Below are positions 8,147-17,116 of a stretch of DNA of 39,079 nucleotides, piece after piece (positions within the stretch are counted from its first letter, which is position 1; every line of letters starts with the position of its first letter). Below the pieces are notes generated by a model. That model made no database searches. It was given only the letters and a program-made list of their open reading frames with translations, and was not told where the DNA came from. Made by a program: the position numbers and the translations under genes. Origin of the DNA: an uncultured Victivallales bacterium (GTDB lineage: Bacteria; Verrucomicrobiota; Lentisphaeria; Victivallales; UBA1829); the NCBI GenBank assembly GCA_944391115.1, contig CALXSJ010000028.1, positions 1 to 39,079 of the forward strand. The letters run 5' to 3'.

Positions 8147-10303
8147 TCAGCTCTGTAGTTTTTGTGTGATGTGCACAAACGGCGCGTGATGGGGATACTG
8201 CGTGATGTCCGGTTCCTCAAGAAAATCCGGAGCGTAGTATTCCGCCAGATCCTCTTCCCTGCGCGCCGGACAGCATCCTTCCCGTCCGTTGCAGAAGAGC
8301 TTGCGTTTCTTCCCGGAGAGGTCTTCCTGCAGAACGGCGCACTCTTCCAGCATATGGAACTCCAGGCGGAGCGAGTCTCCGTCCCCGTGCACTTCATACA
8401 GCCTGTGGGCGTTGCAGCATGGCAGGATCAGCATCGAGTCGATCAGATATGCCGCTGTGAAGCCGGCCGGTTCCAGACGGTATTCCCGCGAGAGTTTTCC
8501 GCCGGCCCGGAACCGGAATCCGACGCTGCATTCCGTTTCCGTGTTCAGAAGATAGAAAATCCGGACCGGCACCCCGCTGATTTCCGTATGGTAGATCGCA
8601 TAGCGGATCTGCTCCGGACAGACGGCGTCGGGATCGGACATTTCGCCGGTGTTGAGGATCCGCAGGAGCGCTTCGGCAAAAGGAAAGGCGCCGCCGTCGC
8701 CGGGATACTCCCTGACGGCCACGGTCCAGACCATTCCCTTTTCGACGCGGTGCTCGATCAGGGCCGGTTCCGCCAGCAGATCCGAATCGTACTCCCGGAT
8801 ATGGTAGGAGAATCCCGCCAGAATCCGGGCGTTTTTTTCTGTGATTTCGATTTCCGCCGGCGTGATTTTGCCCATCCACCACGGATCGTGGCGGCTGCCC
8901 CAGTAGGGGATGGCGTCGCCGAGCAGAGAATCCGCCGACACGAATTTGAACCCGCGGACGTCCGTCGTTTTCCAGCCTTTGATGCGGAGTCCGCACAGCT
9001 CCGAAAGATCGCCGTCCCTGTACAGGCGCAGTTCCGTCCGCTTTCCCGAAACATTGCAGTGGGCCGGCCAGATCAGCAGATGTCCGCCGTTCCGGACGTA
9101 TTCGAGCAGTTTTGCGTATTGCATGTCGTTCATGTCGTTCCAGCCGACGAATGCGAGCGCCTTGTAGCGGGAAAGATCCTCCGCCGTTTCCAGCGGGACC
9201 ACGTCATACTGCCCTCCCGCCGGATTGCCGGAACGGTTGCAGTCCCCCATGACGGTTTCATGGAACACGTTCTCCTTGCGGAGCAGAGCCTGCGGAAGCT
9301 TCCATCCCTGTTCGGGCGGACCGGCCTCCCATTCCGTCCCGTTCTCATACTGCCCCCAGGCATACGGATTCCAGAGATTCGGAAAACCTTCGTTCCTCCC
9401 GAAAAGAATTCCGATGCGGGTTTCCGGGTCGGATGTCGGACGCTGGTGAATCATGCAGAAGCGGTAGAACTCCCGCAGAATCCGCCGGGAACGCAGCAGG
9501 TTCGGATGATCGCGGTCGAACATGTTCCAGCGCGTTTCCCCCCACTTGTCCACCTGGTAGGTGTAGTGTCCGCTCTCCGGATAAATGATGTCGGCGCCCT
9601 GCAGAAAGGCAAGATACAGGCACAGTTTCCAGCGTTTCATCCAGAGCTCGTCCATGCGGATTCCGCCGTACCAGCCGATGGCGATGTGGGTCCCCCATAT
9701 GGTATGGCAGGCGCGCGCCATTCCCCGGTAGGCGGGAAGCAGCTCGAGGGGATTGCCGGGACACATCTCATGAAGAAAGAAATCGGCTCCCGCCTCCTTC
9801 TGATACTGCAGAATCTGGGAGGATTCCACAATGCACAGGGGTGTTTCGGAGCCCATGATGGAACGCTGCAGCTCCACGAACTTCCGGAAATACTCTACCA
9901 GTTTCTTTCGCGCGTCTGCCGGAGAATCCGCTTTTTCCAGACTTTTCCAGGTTTTCGCCGCGCGGTTCATTGTATAGTATTTGGGCCAGTAGAGAATGCC
10001 GCCGCCTTCGCCGAGTCCGTAGACTCCCAGCAGCGCGTCGCCGGCCTCTTTCACGATCTCCTGAAAATCCTCCGGAGAGTAAACCGAGCTTTTCCGGAGT
10101 TCGCCGCGCGGAACGATTTCCCCGAGGAGAATCCGGATGCCGTTCTTCCGGCAGAAGCGGACCGCCGCCATCGCCTCCTCCTTGTTCTGCGGAAGCGTGC
10201 CGCGGACCAGCAGTCCGCCCTTGAGAGCCAGCATCTCGCGGAGTTTTTCCACTGTGACCGGATAGGAGTACCCGACAATCGGCCTGATGTCCCGTTTGTT
10301 CAT
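8147..10303 (-). CDS. Putative glycoside-hydrolase-like protein, unrecognised family
   Basis: The protein has 718 residues. I do not recognise the family with certainty. The first ~330 residues alternate strands and helices as in a TIM barrel (for example IRILLGEIVPRGE, ADFFLHEMCPG, GADIIYPESGHY). This is followed by a Rossmann-like stretch (ALAFVGWNDMNDMQY, GGHLLIWPAHCNVSG) that resembles the glutamine-amidotransferase-like domain found after the barrel in some beta-galactosidase-type enzymes. The end looks beta-rich. No signal peptide is visible, so it is probably cytoplasmic. AGGAG lies six bases before the ATG. It is the last gene of the minus-strand operon, 21 bases after the large secreted hydrolase-like protein, which suggests action on imported glycan fragments. 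The function is inference. Candidate acids such as the Glu in YPESGHY are untested. Confidence 0.7.
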   Translation of the reverse strand: MNKRDIRPIVGYSYPVTVEKLREMLALKGGLLVRGTLPQNKEEAMAAVRFCRKNGIRILLGEIVPRGELRKSSVYSPEDFQEIVKEAGDALLGVYGLGEGGGILYWPKYYTMNRAAKTWKSLEKADSPADARKKLVEYFRKFVELQRSIMGSETPLCIVESSQILQYQKEAGADFFLHEMCPGNPLELLPAYRGMARACHTIWGTHIAIGWYGGIRMDELWMKRWKLCLYLAFLQGADIIYPESGHYTYQVDKWGETRWNMFDRDHPNLLRSRRILREFYRFCMIHQRPTSDPETRIGILFGRNEGFPNLWNPYAWGQYENGTEWEAGPPEQGWKLPQALLRKENVFHETVMGDCNRSGNPAGGQYDVVPLETAEDLSRYKALAFVGWNDMNDMQYAKLLEYVRNGGHLLIWPAHCNVSGKRTELRLYRDGDLSELCGLRIKGWKTTDVRGFKFVSADSLLGDAIPYWGSRHDPWWMGKITPAEIEITEKNARILAGFSYHIREYDSDLLAEPALIEHRVEKGMVWTVAVREYPGDGGAFPFAEALLRILNTGEMSDPDAVCPEQIRYAIYHTEISGVPVRIFYLLNTETECSVGFRFRAGGKLSREYRLEPAGFTAAYLIDSMLILPCCNAHRLYEVHGDGDSLRLEFHMLEECAVLQEDLSGKKRKLFCNGREGCCPARREEDLAEYYAPDFLEEPDITQYPHHAPFVHITQKLQS

Positions 10304-10324
10304 GTTTTCTCCTCTCCTTCCATG

Positions 10325-13300
10325 TCACCGTTTTCCGCCGGGAAGAATCAGAATCACGGCGACCTCATTCCAGTCTTTGAGCTTCAGATCCACCACCCAG
10401 ACGTTACCCTCACGCGTGACGGGCGCATGGAATGCCTGTTTCCTGCGTCCGTTTTCATCCCCGCAGAGAACCTGCGGTTTTTCCGCCGAGCGGACCGTGA
10501 ACTTCCGCGAAACGCAGCTGATGATCCGTTCCTTTCCGATGATGAATCCTTCCCCCAGTTCCAGCGGCGTAATCGGATACATGTGGTCGGTGGCGAACGC
10601 TCCGCCGAATTCCGGATCGGGTTCCAGCCCGTAGCGCGCGTAGAGCACGCCGTGGCGGAGCCCGACGATGACCGCCCGGTTGTAATATTTCCCGCTGAGC
10701 TCCTTCGGGGTCCGTTCCTGATAGCCAAGCGTGAGCGGGCTGCCGGAGAGCTGGGCCAGCGCATGACAGCGCACGATGGCAGGCTTCGCCGTATGTTTGA
10801 CCTCCATTGCTGTGCCGGGGCCTCCGCTTTCGCAGAAGCTGTAGGAGGGCAGCCCGTTGGTTTCCATGGTGACGGGATGATTGTTGTTGTACATGAGTTT
10901 CCCCTTGGCGGCGACATGTTTCACGATCTTCGCCCGCGCGGAGCTTCCGGCGTTGATGTAGTCGTAGATTTTCCGCCAGATCGTGCCGTCCGGATTCAGG
11001 TCGACGGTGAGTTGATCCCATTTGTCGTAGCTGCAGCGTTTGTTGTTGTCGAGCTCCTGATCGCATCCCGGGACGAACTGATCCAGATAGACGCCGTCCA
11101 GCCCGACCACGTCGAGAACATAGTCGATCTGTTCCAGAACATGCTTGAGACGGTAATTGCCTTCCGCGAAATGCACGAGGAGATTCAGATCCCCCGGATG
11201 GGCGTAGCTGGTGTCCACCACGGCATGGCCTTCTGCATTGCGCATGAGGGAATCGGAAAAGGGGGAGTTCCGGAGAATGGCGTTCTGTTCATCGTTGAGC
11301 TCCAGTCCATAGACGCCGCCGCCTTTTCCGCGCCGCCCGTCAGGCAGCTTCTCCCCGCCTGGAACGGAACTGCGCTTGATGTTGAGAATGTTCGATTCCA
11401 GGCGCGCGAGACATTTCGCCCATGGAATCGCTTTTTTGATCCGCGCCATTTCGGCCTGCTTTTTGATCCGGTAGTCCTCCCGGTTTGTCCAGCGGGAATT
11501 GGCGTCCCATTCAAACCACTGGGAAAGCGCGTAGTGATCCACCGCGGGCATTTTGGAGGGGCGGGAGCCGAAGCCGAAATATCCGGTCATTGTCCGGTTC
11601 AGATTCAGGTCGCGCCGGACCTGATTGACGAAATCGAAATAGGTCGCGCCGGCTTTGGGATAGAAGCGGCGGACGAGAGTTTTCTTCGCGAGCGGGCCGG
11701 AGGCGGGAAATCCCAGATGCGGATTGTCCAGAATCAGATCCCGTCTTGTGCGGTGGAACCCGGACTGATTCCGCAGCAGGTCGTCGGCGACGTAAATGCC
11801 AAGGGATCCGCCCTTGAGAGGCTGGGTGAAGAAGCTCGGATTCTGACCGCTCATCCCGTCCTTGATGCTCTTTTCCAGGAGTCCTCCCAGAAAAGTCTGC
11901 GGAGCGTTCAGCGGATCTCTCGCAGTGGTGATGAAACGGGTGCGCATGCCCTGATCCGTCCCGGAAAGATTCGTGATTTCATCGGTCACATGGAACTGTT
12001 CCCCCAGAACTTCGACGGTGCGTTCCATGCGGAAGAAGGGATTGCTCTGACGAATGGTGACGCGTCCCCCGTTCCGCCTGATTTCCGGAGGCGTCTTTCC
12101 GTCCGCAAGATTCCACTCCGTGAAGTTCATTTTCCCCTTTCCGGGGAAGGAGAAGGCGTCCTGCACGTAATATTCCATGCCGTCGCAGCGGATGACGAAG
12201 CCGCCGTTCCGGTGGAAGTCCAGGAGATAGCCTCTGCCTTCGAGTGTGAAAAGACGGGTTCCGAAACTGCGGTTCGCCACGGAATCCGTTTCCGCGGGGC
12301 GCATTTTCTCAAGCTCCGCATCCGGAACGTATCCGATGAAGATATCCTGAAACACGGAGGAAGCTGTCGCAAGCGCGCCTTTTTTCCGTTCCGTGCTGTA
12401 GGAGGAGAGCAGAGTCAGGCGGTTTGTTTCCGCTTTTTCAATCCGGTTGTCGGCGCCGATTTCCACATAATGAACCCGGTCGGAAATGTCGAACAGGAAG
12501 TTGTATCCCTCTTCCGGGCCGTTTTTCAGACGCTTGTCCACATCGCGCCCGTTGCCGAAAAAGGTGACGAACTGTCCTTCGCGCCACCAGTCGCGTTTCG
12601 GATCTTTCGGGAGCGTGGTGTCCATGAACGCGCCGCGGCGCAGCAGACGGCTTTCCCCCTGCACGGTCATTTTGTCCAGTTTGCTTTCATTGAGCAGCAG
12701 CCCTGTGTGGTAGTTCCATCCGCCGGGAGCCGGAGTGGCAAGCCAGAAACGGCAGCCCAGCACGGGAGTGAATTCTTTTTTCCTCGGCATCGCGGGAAAT
12801 TCGACTGTGAACTGCTTGTCTTTCTCGTCCGGCGCGAATGTTCTGCCGGGATGGGAGTGGAACGGGATGAATGTTCCGCCGGTTTTCCAGCAGGGCGCCG
12901 CCGGTTCCTTTCGGGGTTCGGCGCTCCGCATGGCGTTGACCTCGATATCCTGCAGGAAGAGGATTGCAATGTCGGTCACATGCAGGGAGGCATCCCTGTG
13001 CGGGTCGTTGTCGCTCCTGAGCCTGAAGCTGTTGATGAATTTAAGCGTGTTTCCGCCCCGCCGGAGCAGATCCGTGATGTCCAGGTGATAGGTGTATCCC
13101 TCCTGGCGGGGAGCCAGAATGCGGTGGTCGAGATTTTCCGGATTGCCGTCTCCGAAAAACACCAGAAGTCCGCTTCCGCTCCACCATGCGCGGCGGGGAT
13201 TTTTCGTCCGGCTTTCCAGATGCATGCCGCGGCGCAGCAGCCGCTGCTCCCCGGTGTTTGTCCTTCCCGTCAGGCGGGTCCCGTTGAGCTCCAGTCTGAG

Positions 13301-13534
13301 GGTGTTGTTCCAGCCTCCGGAGGGATGCCCGATCCAGGCGTTGAACCGCAGTATGGCCCGTTTGTCCGCCGCGGGAAGCGGCAGGGAAAATTCAATTCCC
13401 TTCGCGTTTTCCTCCCCGGTCCGGGGGATTTCGAGGTTTTCCGGATGGCGGAAGACCGTTGTGCCTTCCAATCCGGATGCCGCGAGCATGCTTCCCGTCA
13501 GAATCGGAAGCAGAAATGTCTTCAGATGTTTCAT
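10325..13534 (-). CDS. Large secreted hydrolase-like protein with duplicated N-terminal beta domain
   Basis: The protein has 1069 residues with an N-terminal signal peptide (about residues 1-20, hydrophobic FLLPILTGSMLAA). Residues ~46-200 and ~244-402 are two copies of one beta-rich domain. They share GGWN, RLLRRG, a WW-x(2,3)-G...FFG-x-G block and EGY-x(4)-DI-x-D, which suggests carbohydrate binding. A galactose-mutarotase-like beta region follows (about 430-600). The C-terminal ~400 residues look like a TIM barrel with GLDGVYLDQFVPG (811-823) and YNNNHPVTMETNG (882-894). The aspartate in VYLDQF and the glutamates nearby are candidate catalytic acids. I cannot assign a GH family. It lies 34 bases after the esterase gene and 21 bases before the next gene in a tight operon. 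AAGGTG precedes the ATG. Confidence 0.75.
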   Translation of the reverse strand: MKHLKTFLLPILTGSMLAASGLEGTTVFRHPENLEIPRTGEENAKGIEFSLPLPAADKRAILRFNAWIGHPSGGWNNTLRLELNGTRLTGRTNTGEQRLLRRGMHLESRTKNPRRAWWSGSGLLVFFGDGNPENLDHRILAPRQEGYTYHLDITDLLRRGGNTLKFINSFRLRSDNDPHRDASLHVTDIAILFLQDIEVNAMRSAEPRKEPAAPCWKTGGTFIPFHSHPGRTFAPDEKDKQFTVEFPAMPRKKEFTPVLGCRFWLATPAPGGWNYHTGLLLNESKLDKMTVQGESRLLRRGAFMDTTLPKDPKRDWWREGQFVTFFGNGRDVDKRLKNGPEEGYNFLFDISDRVHYVEIGADNRIEKAETNRLTLLSSYSTERKKGALATASSVFQDIFIGYVPDAELEKMRPAETDSVANRSFGTRLFTLEGRGYLLDFHRNGGFVIRCDGMEYYVQDAFSFPGKGKMNFTEWNLADGKTPPEIRRNGGRVTIRQSNPFFRMERTVEVLGEQFHVTDEITNLSGTDQGMRTRFITTARDPLNAPQTFLGGLLEKSIKDGMSGQNPSFFTQPLKGGSLGIYVADDLLRNQSGFHRTRRDLILDNPHLGFPASGPLAKKTLVRRFYPKAGATYFDFVNQVRRDLNLNRTMTGYFGFGSRPSKMPAVDHYALSQWFEWDANSRWTNREDYRIKKQAEMARIKKAIPWAKCLARLESNILNIKRSSVPGGEKLPDGRRGKGGGVYGLELNDEQNAILRNSPFSDSLMRNAEGHAVVDTSYAHPGDLNLLVHFAEGNYRLKHVLEQIDYVLDVVGLDGVYLDQFVPGCDQELDNNKRCSYDKWDQLTVDLNPDGTIWRKIYDYINAGSSARAKIVKHVAAKGKLMYNNNHPVTMETNGLPSYSFCESGGPGTAMEVKHTAKPAIVRCHALAQLSGSPLTLGYQERTPKELSGKYYNRAVIVGLRHGVLYARYGLEPDPEFGGAFATDHMYPITPLELGEGFIIGKERIISCVSRKFTVRSAEKPQVLCGDENGRRKQAFHAPVTREGNVWVVDLKLKDWNEVAVILILPGGKR

Positions 13535-13568
13535 TCTTCACCTTTTTCTGAATATGTGAAATTGCGGA

Positions 13569-14843
13569 TTATTTTGTCAGCTGCTGCCGGATGAATTCCA
13601 GACGGAGCGATTCGAAATCTCTCATTTTCTCTCCCCATCCGTGTCCGGTGAAGGGGCCGTATAGCAGCCGTTTTTCCTGTCCGGGAATGCTGTTGAAAGC
13701 TGCAAGCACCGAACGCGGCGGACAGAGCGTGTCGATCATGCCGACTGCGACAATGACCGGAACGCGGATTTCCCGGCAGAAGAAAGCCGTATCATAATAT
13801 CCGGACATTTCCGCGGAGTTCCTGACTTTGGAAAGCAGACGGGGCCATCCCGGCTGCGGTCCGCGATGATCGCACAGTGCGGGAATTTCCGCGGCCGCGG
13901 CAGTGACTTTCGGATACAGCGCGGCCATCATCAGGGAAAACGCGCCGCCCTGGCTCTGTCCGTCCATGACCAGGTGCCTGCCGTCCCATTCCGGGCGGGC
14001 CGTAAGATAATCCAGAATCCGCTGAACCCCCAGAATCGATTTGTAATAGTAATATTTTTCACGGTCCGGCGCTCCCTGGAGAGAGTAGAGCAGGGGGGTG
14101 TTCAGAGCTTTGTATGCCTTCTGATCCTGTTTTCCGTCCGCCAGGCCCATGCGGCGATGATGCACATTGATCGTGGCCGTAATGGTGTTCGCCCGGTTGA
14201 AGGGACGCCATATGCCGGGGCCCGCCGGCGGAATTTTCACGAGAATCGGATATCTGTCCGGCTTCTCCGGAATGCTGATGTAACTGTAAGTTCTGGTCCC
14301 GTCGTAATTTGCGCATGTCGCCTCGTAATGACGGAAGGCGCCTGCCGTTTTCATGAATTTCATCTGGAAGTCCGCTGGAATTTCCCGGTCGAACTTCTCT
14401 TTTGCCGTTTTCCAGAATGTCAGGAAGCCGGCCTCCGGTTCCGCTCCCGGGCGGATTTTTTCCACATCGAATCCCGCCGCGGCAACCAGAGGCGGGAATG
14501 CGGGCTTTCCGTTTTTCTTCAGCAGGATCCGGCAGCGGAGAAAACCCGGTTCCTGAAGCGTGCCGGAGACGGAGACTTCCCGGTGTTCCGCAGGATTGCA
14601 GTCTTTCTGGAGGAGTTTCCTGTTCCTGTCGTCCAGCAGGGTGATCCGGAATGTCTTTTCCGCATCCGGAATTTCCGGCATCCGGATGCGGAATTCCGCC
14701 GTTTCACCGCAGCGGTAGAGGGGCGGCATTCCCGCGTTTCCGTTGAATGAGATTTTCGGAAGGTTTCCGTCTCCGGACGCAAGAGCCGCCGGCACAAGCG
14801 CCGCCGCAGACAGAAGAATCTTTTTCAATACGTTGCTGTTCAT
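13569..14843 (-). CDS. CE7-like acetyl xylan esterase / deacetylase, secreted
   Basis: This alpha/beta hydrolase resembles carbohydrate esterase family 7 (acetyl xylan esterase/cephalosporin-C deacetylase). It would remove acetyl groups from sugar chains. In 424 residues: a signal peptide (1-23, LLSAAALVPAALAS), a beta-rich N-terminal domain (~30-125), then the hydrolase domain with nucleophile S297 in GQSQGG, acid D371 in GMIDTLCPP and base H401 in FTGHGW. All three are in CE7-like context. I chose ATG at 14843 because AAAGGAG lies upstream at good spacing and a signal peptide follows. The open frame extends 84 codons further, but over the pseudopilin gene, in composition typical of a shadow frame. 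It starts 17 bases after the pseudopilin stop and precedes the large hydrolase gene. Confidence 0.88.
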   Translation of the reverse strand: MNSNVLKKILLSAAALVPAALASGDGNLPKISFNGNAGMPPLYRCGETAEFRIRMPEIPDAEKTFRITLLDDRNRKLLQKDCNPAEHREVSVSGTLQEPGFLRCRILLKKNGKPAFPPLVAAAGFDVEKIRPGAEPEAGFLTFWKTAKEKFDREIPADFQMKFMKTAGAFRHYEATCANYDGTRTYSYISIPEKPDRYPILVKIPPAGPGIWRPFNRANTITATINVHHRRMGLADGKQDQKAYKALNTPLLYSLQGAPDREKYYYYKSILGVQRILDYLTARPEWDGRHLVMDGQSQGGAFSLMMAALYPKVTAAAAEIPALCDHRGPQPGWPRLLSKVRNSAEMSGYYDTAFFCREIRVPVIVAVGMIDTLCPPRSVLAAFNSIPGQEKRLLYGPFTGHGWGEKMRDFESLRLEFIRQQLTK

Positions 14844-14860
14844 GCGGAAATATCTCCTTT

Positions 14861-15631
14861 TCATTCGCATTCCATGGGATGTCTGGTTCGTCCGCCGGTC
14901 CACTGCATGTATTTGGGCTTGGTGTTTCCGGTGGGAGCGGTTTTCAGTGTCAGGTAGGGATTGGCCCGGCTGGAAACCGCGGTCCCGCTGACGGAGGAAT
15001 CCCCTTTGAGAATATTGACCACGCCGTTGTGGCGGTAGGCGTCCGCCTGTCCGTTCCCTATATCGGTTGAAGTCGTTTCGCGCACCGCCTCGCATCCCCG
15101 GTTCTCGATCGCGTCCTTGCAGTCCATGACAATATAGACAATGGAGGGTTTGCGGAGTTCTTTCAAACGCGCGGGTCGGAAGGTGGAACTCAGGCTGACA
15201 TCCGTCTGAAAAAGCTGATTGCGCCCGATTCCGCGTCCGTTGTATCCGTATCCGGTATAGGGTGTCGGCAGTTTCCGGCGATAGGTCGTGTTCTCCTCCA
15301 CCTGAAGCTTGTCCGGCTCAATCAGCGCGTTGTCCTGGAAAATTCCGGCGGAGGCATATTTCAGCAGACAGAGACCTTTGTTCCACGAGCCACCTTCAAT
15401 ATATGCCTCCTGTTCTTCCCTGCTGCTCCAGCAGGGGTAAAAATCCCTGTAATCGTCGATATAGAAGGCGAAGGCGCTTCCCATCTGCTTGAGATTGCCG
15501 ACGCATTGAATGGCCTGCGCCTTTCCCTTCGCCTGCTGGAGAGCCGGCAGAAGCATGGATGCGAGAATGGCGATGATCGCAATCACGATTAAAAGCTCGA
15601 TCAATGTAAATGACGATTTTCCGGATTTCAT
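14861..15631 (-). CDS. Pseudopilin-like protein (prepilin-type N-terminal methylation domain)
   Basis: The 256-residue protein has the class III/type II-secretion style N-terminus [18 protein letters not shown] (residues 7-24), a single hydrophobic helix with the conserved Glu at +5 of the mature end. The residue before Phe is Ser, not the usual Gly. The globular part is rich in Tyr and Asn. Near the C-terminus a His is followed after nine residues by Asp ([14 protein letters not shown]), matching the H-x9-DG tail of Planctomycetes/Lentisphaerae pseudopilins except that Gly is Ser. ATG 15631 is chosen because the methylation motif must be near the start and a GGAGCGGGAGG stretch precedes it; upstream extension to 15682 enters the regulator gene. 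It sits between regulator and esterase, so it is probably expressed only with this glycan locus. Confidence 0.88.
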   Translation of the reverse strand: MKSGKSSFTLIELLIVIAIIAILASMLLPALQQAKGKAQAIQCVGNLKQMGSAFAFYIDDYRDFYPCWSSREEQEAYIEGGSWNKGLCLLKYASAGIFQDNALIEPDKLQVEENTTYRRKLPTPYTGYGYNGRGIGRNQLFQTDVSLSSTFRPARLKELRKPSIVYIVMDCKDAIENRGCEAVRETTSTDIGNGQADAYRHNGVVNILKGDSSVSGTAVSSRANPYLTLKTAPTGNTKPKYMQWTGGRTRHPMECE

Positions 15632-15656
15632 TCCCTCCCGCTCCTTTTTTGTTATA

Positions 15657-16748
15657 TTATATTTTATTGTTCCAGTCTGCAATCCCGTTTTCCTCTGCCG
15701 CGTGTTTCAGGCCGGTCACGGGACGGACCGACTGCCGGAAGACGCATTCCGCCGGCACGACACTGACCTCATGCCTGTGATAGTCCGGAGAAGACAGAAT
15801 CCGGAATGCCTCGCGGACGATTGCTTCGCAGTCATGCCGGACGGAGGTCAGTCCGCATTCCCGCGCCTCCGGAATGTCGTCGAATCCGGCCATGCAGAAG
15901 AGGTCAAGGAGATTGACACCGCAGTCGCCGGCGAGTTCCATCAGCTTCAGGGCGACCAGATCGAAGCTGAAACAGACCGCGGTATATCCGCCGGCCTTCA
16001 GCGCTTTGAGCAGTTCGATGCGGTTCGGAAAGTCAATGGTGTAGAGACGGTCTTTCCGTTCCGGAACCATCCCGTGGCGGATTTGCCATCGGGAAAAGGC
16101 CTTTTCCAGCTCGAATCGGTTGGCGAAAAAGGCTTCCTGCACCAGAGCGACATGTCTGTGGCCCAGTTCGTAAAGATGCTCGAGAAGAGTTTCCAGCGCC
16201 CTGCCTTCGTCGCTTCTGACGCATGGAAAGCATCCGCCGCCCTCCTGCCACCAGTCATTGAGGATCACGGTCCGCATGGCGCTTTTTTTCAATTGAGCGT
16301 ATACCTGCGATTCGAGTCTTGCCGGGCCGGGGAAACGCAGCATGGCGTCGCATCCGGCCGCCGCCGCCTTCCGGATGAAGGAAACCTCGTCTTCCGCCGG
16401 GGAACCGAACAGGAGGGGAATGTTCCTTGCCGCCGAGGCGTCCGCGATTGTTTCGTAAAAGCGGGCGAAAACGGGATTGCTGTTCAGACGGAACGGAACT
16501 GCCAGCTTGCGGATCTCGCGGCATTTCTCCTGTTTCCGGACAAACACGCCGACACCGTTCCGTCTCAGAAGAAAACCTTTCCGCTCCAGTTCCGCCAGGG
16601 CCTTCTGAACCGTGACATAAGAGAGGTGGTATTCTTCCGCCAGTTTCTGAATGGATGGCAGTCTGCCTTCCGGCGGGATTTCTCCGGAACGTATCCAGTT
16701 CAGAATGTCCTGTTTCAGCGATTTTGATTTTTCTTTGCCGATAGTCAT
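15657..16748 (-). CDS. GntR-type DNA-binding / LacI-type sensor transcriptional regulator
   Basis: The 363-residue protein begins with a winged helix-turn-helix of the GntR kind (residues ~8-72: [19 protein letters not shown], then [22 protein letters not shown]). Residues ~82-345 resemble the periplasmic-binding-protein-like ligand domain of LacI/GalR regulators ([45 protein letters not shown]). This architecture is known from AraR-like sugar-responsive regulators. The ligand is unknown, most likely a sugar from the locus it heads. The gene is first in the minus-strand operon, with the pseudopilin 25 bases downstream. A consensus promoter (16801-16828) and TATATAGC motifs lie upstream, suggesting autoregulation. 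Confidence 0.9.
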   Translation of the reverse strand: MTIGKEKSKSLKQDILNWIRSGEIPPEGRLPSIQKLAEEYHLSYVTVQKALAELERKGFLLRRNGVGVFVRKQEKCREIRKLAVPFRLNSNPVFARFYETIADASAARNIPLLFGSPAEDEVSFIRKAAAAGCDAMLRFPGPARLESQVYAQLKKSAMRTVILNDWWQEGGGCFPCVRSDEGRALETLLEHLYELGHRHVALVQEAFFANRFELEKAFSRWQIRHGMVPERKDRLYTIDFPNRIELLKALKAGGYTAVCFSFDLVALKLMELAGDCGVNLLDLFCMAGFDDIPEARECGLTSVRHDCEAIVREAFRILSSPDYHRHEVSVVPAECVFRQSVRPVTGLKHAAEENGIADWNNKI

Positions 16749-16768
16749 TGTTCTTTAACTATATATAT

Positions 16769-16917
16769 GCTATATACTCTAATTGCTCTTCCTGCAATTA
16801 ATTATAAGCGGAACTCCCGATTTGTCAAGATGCGGGGAGGGATATTTTTGTTTTTTTTTTACGAGGCGGGAGAGGGAAAGAATCTTTTATTTTATATAGC
16901 TATATTAAAGCTATATA
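16769..16917. promoter_or_regulatory. Candidate operators: repeated TATATAGC octamer
   Basis: GCTATATA occurs at 16769-16776 and 16910-16917, and its complement TATATAGC at 16893-16900. The last lies in the perfect 12-base palindrome ATATAGCTATAT (16894-16905). One site lies between the minus promoter and the regulator start codon, where binding would block transcription. The cluster at 16893-16917 lies upstream of the plus promoter. The operator role is inferred from position and symmetry. Confidence 0.5.
16801..16828 (-). promoter_or_regulatory. Sigma70-type promoter of the regulator operon
   Basis: Read on the minus strand, TTGACA (16828-16823) is followed after 16 bases by TATAAT (16806-16801), both perfect consensus boxes. 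It lies about 50 bases upstream of the regulator start codon. Confidence 0.8.
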
Positions 16918-16972
16918 TTATTTACAGAAAAAGGTCTCATCGCGAAAATCGTGTGAAAGCACTTCGGACGCC

Positions 16973-17000
16973 TTGAATTTCTGAATTTCATGTTTATAAT
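16973..17000 (+). promoter_or_regulatory. Sigma70-type promoter for the Gfo/Idh/MocA gene
   Basis: TTGAAT (16973-16978) and TATAAT (16995-17000) are separated by 16 bases. The gene starts at 17117, leaving an untranslated leader of roughly 110 bases. Confidence 0.7.
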
Positions 17001-17116
17001 TACCGGAGCGCGGGAGAATCCGGCAACGTTTTCTCTTCTAATAGTTTTCCGCCCCGGCGGAGAAGATGCGCCGTTCATGAAACATCCACAACAATACTGA
17101 TGCAAGGAGCAGGGAA

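Larger units (their letters stand above)
16749..17116. promoter_or_regulatory. Divergent control region between regulator and oxidoreductase
   Basis: This 368-base AT-rich stretch has no gene. It holds a minus-strand promoter (16801-16828), a plus-strand promoter (16973-17000), a run of eleven T within 16849-16860, and several copies of the octamer TATATAGC in either orientation. It is the natural site for the regulator to control both the hydrolase operon and the oxidoreductase gene. Confidence 0.75.

Noticed and set aside
8162-13594. A plus-strand open frame of 1810 codons
   Set aside because: It lies exactly opposite two genes with signal peptide, domain structure and ribosome binding sites. 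Its product is Arg/Phe/Pro-rich without domains. GC-rich codon use on the minus strand leaves few stops in this antisense frame.
13569-15095. Esterase starting at 15095 with 84 extra residues
   Set aside because: The extension runs through the pseudopilin gene, is Arg/Gln-rich and would hide the signal peptide. ATG 14843 has a good ribosome binding site.
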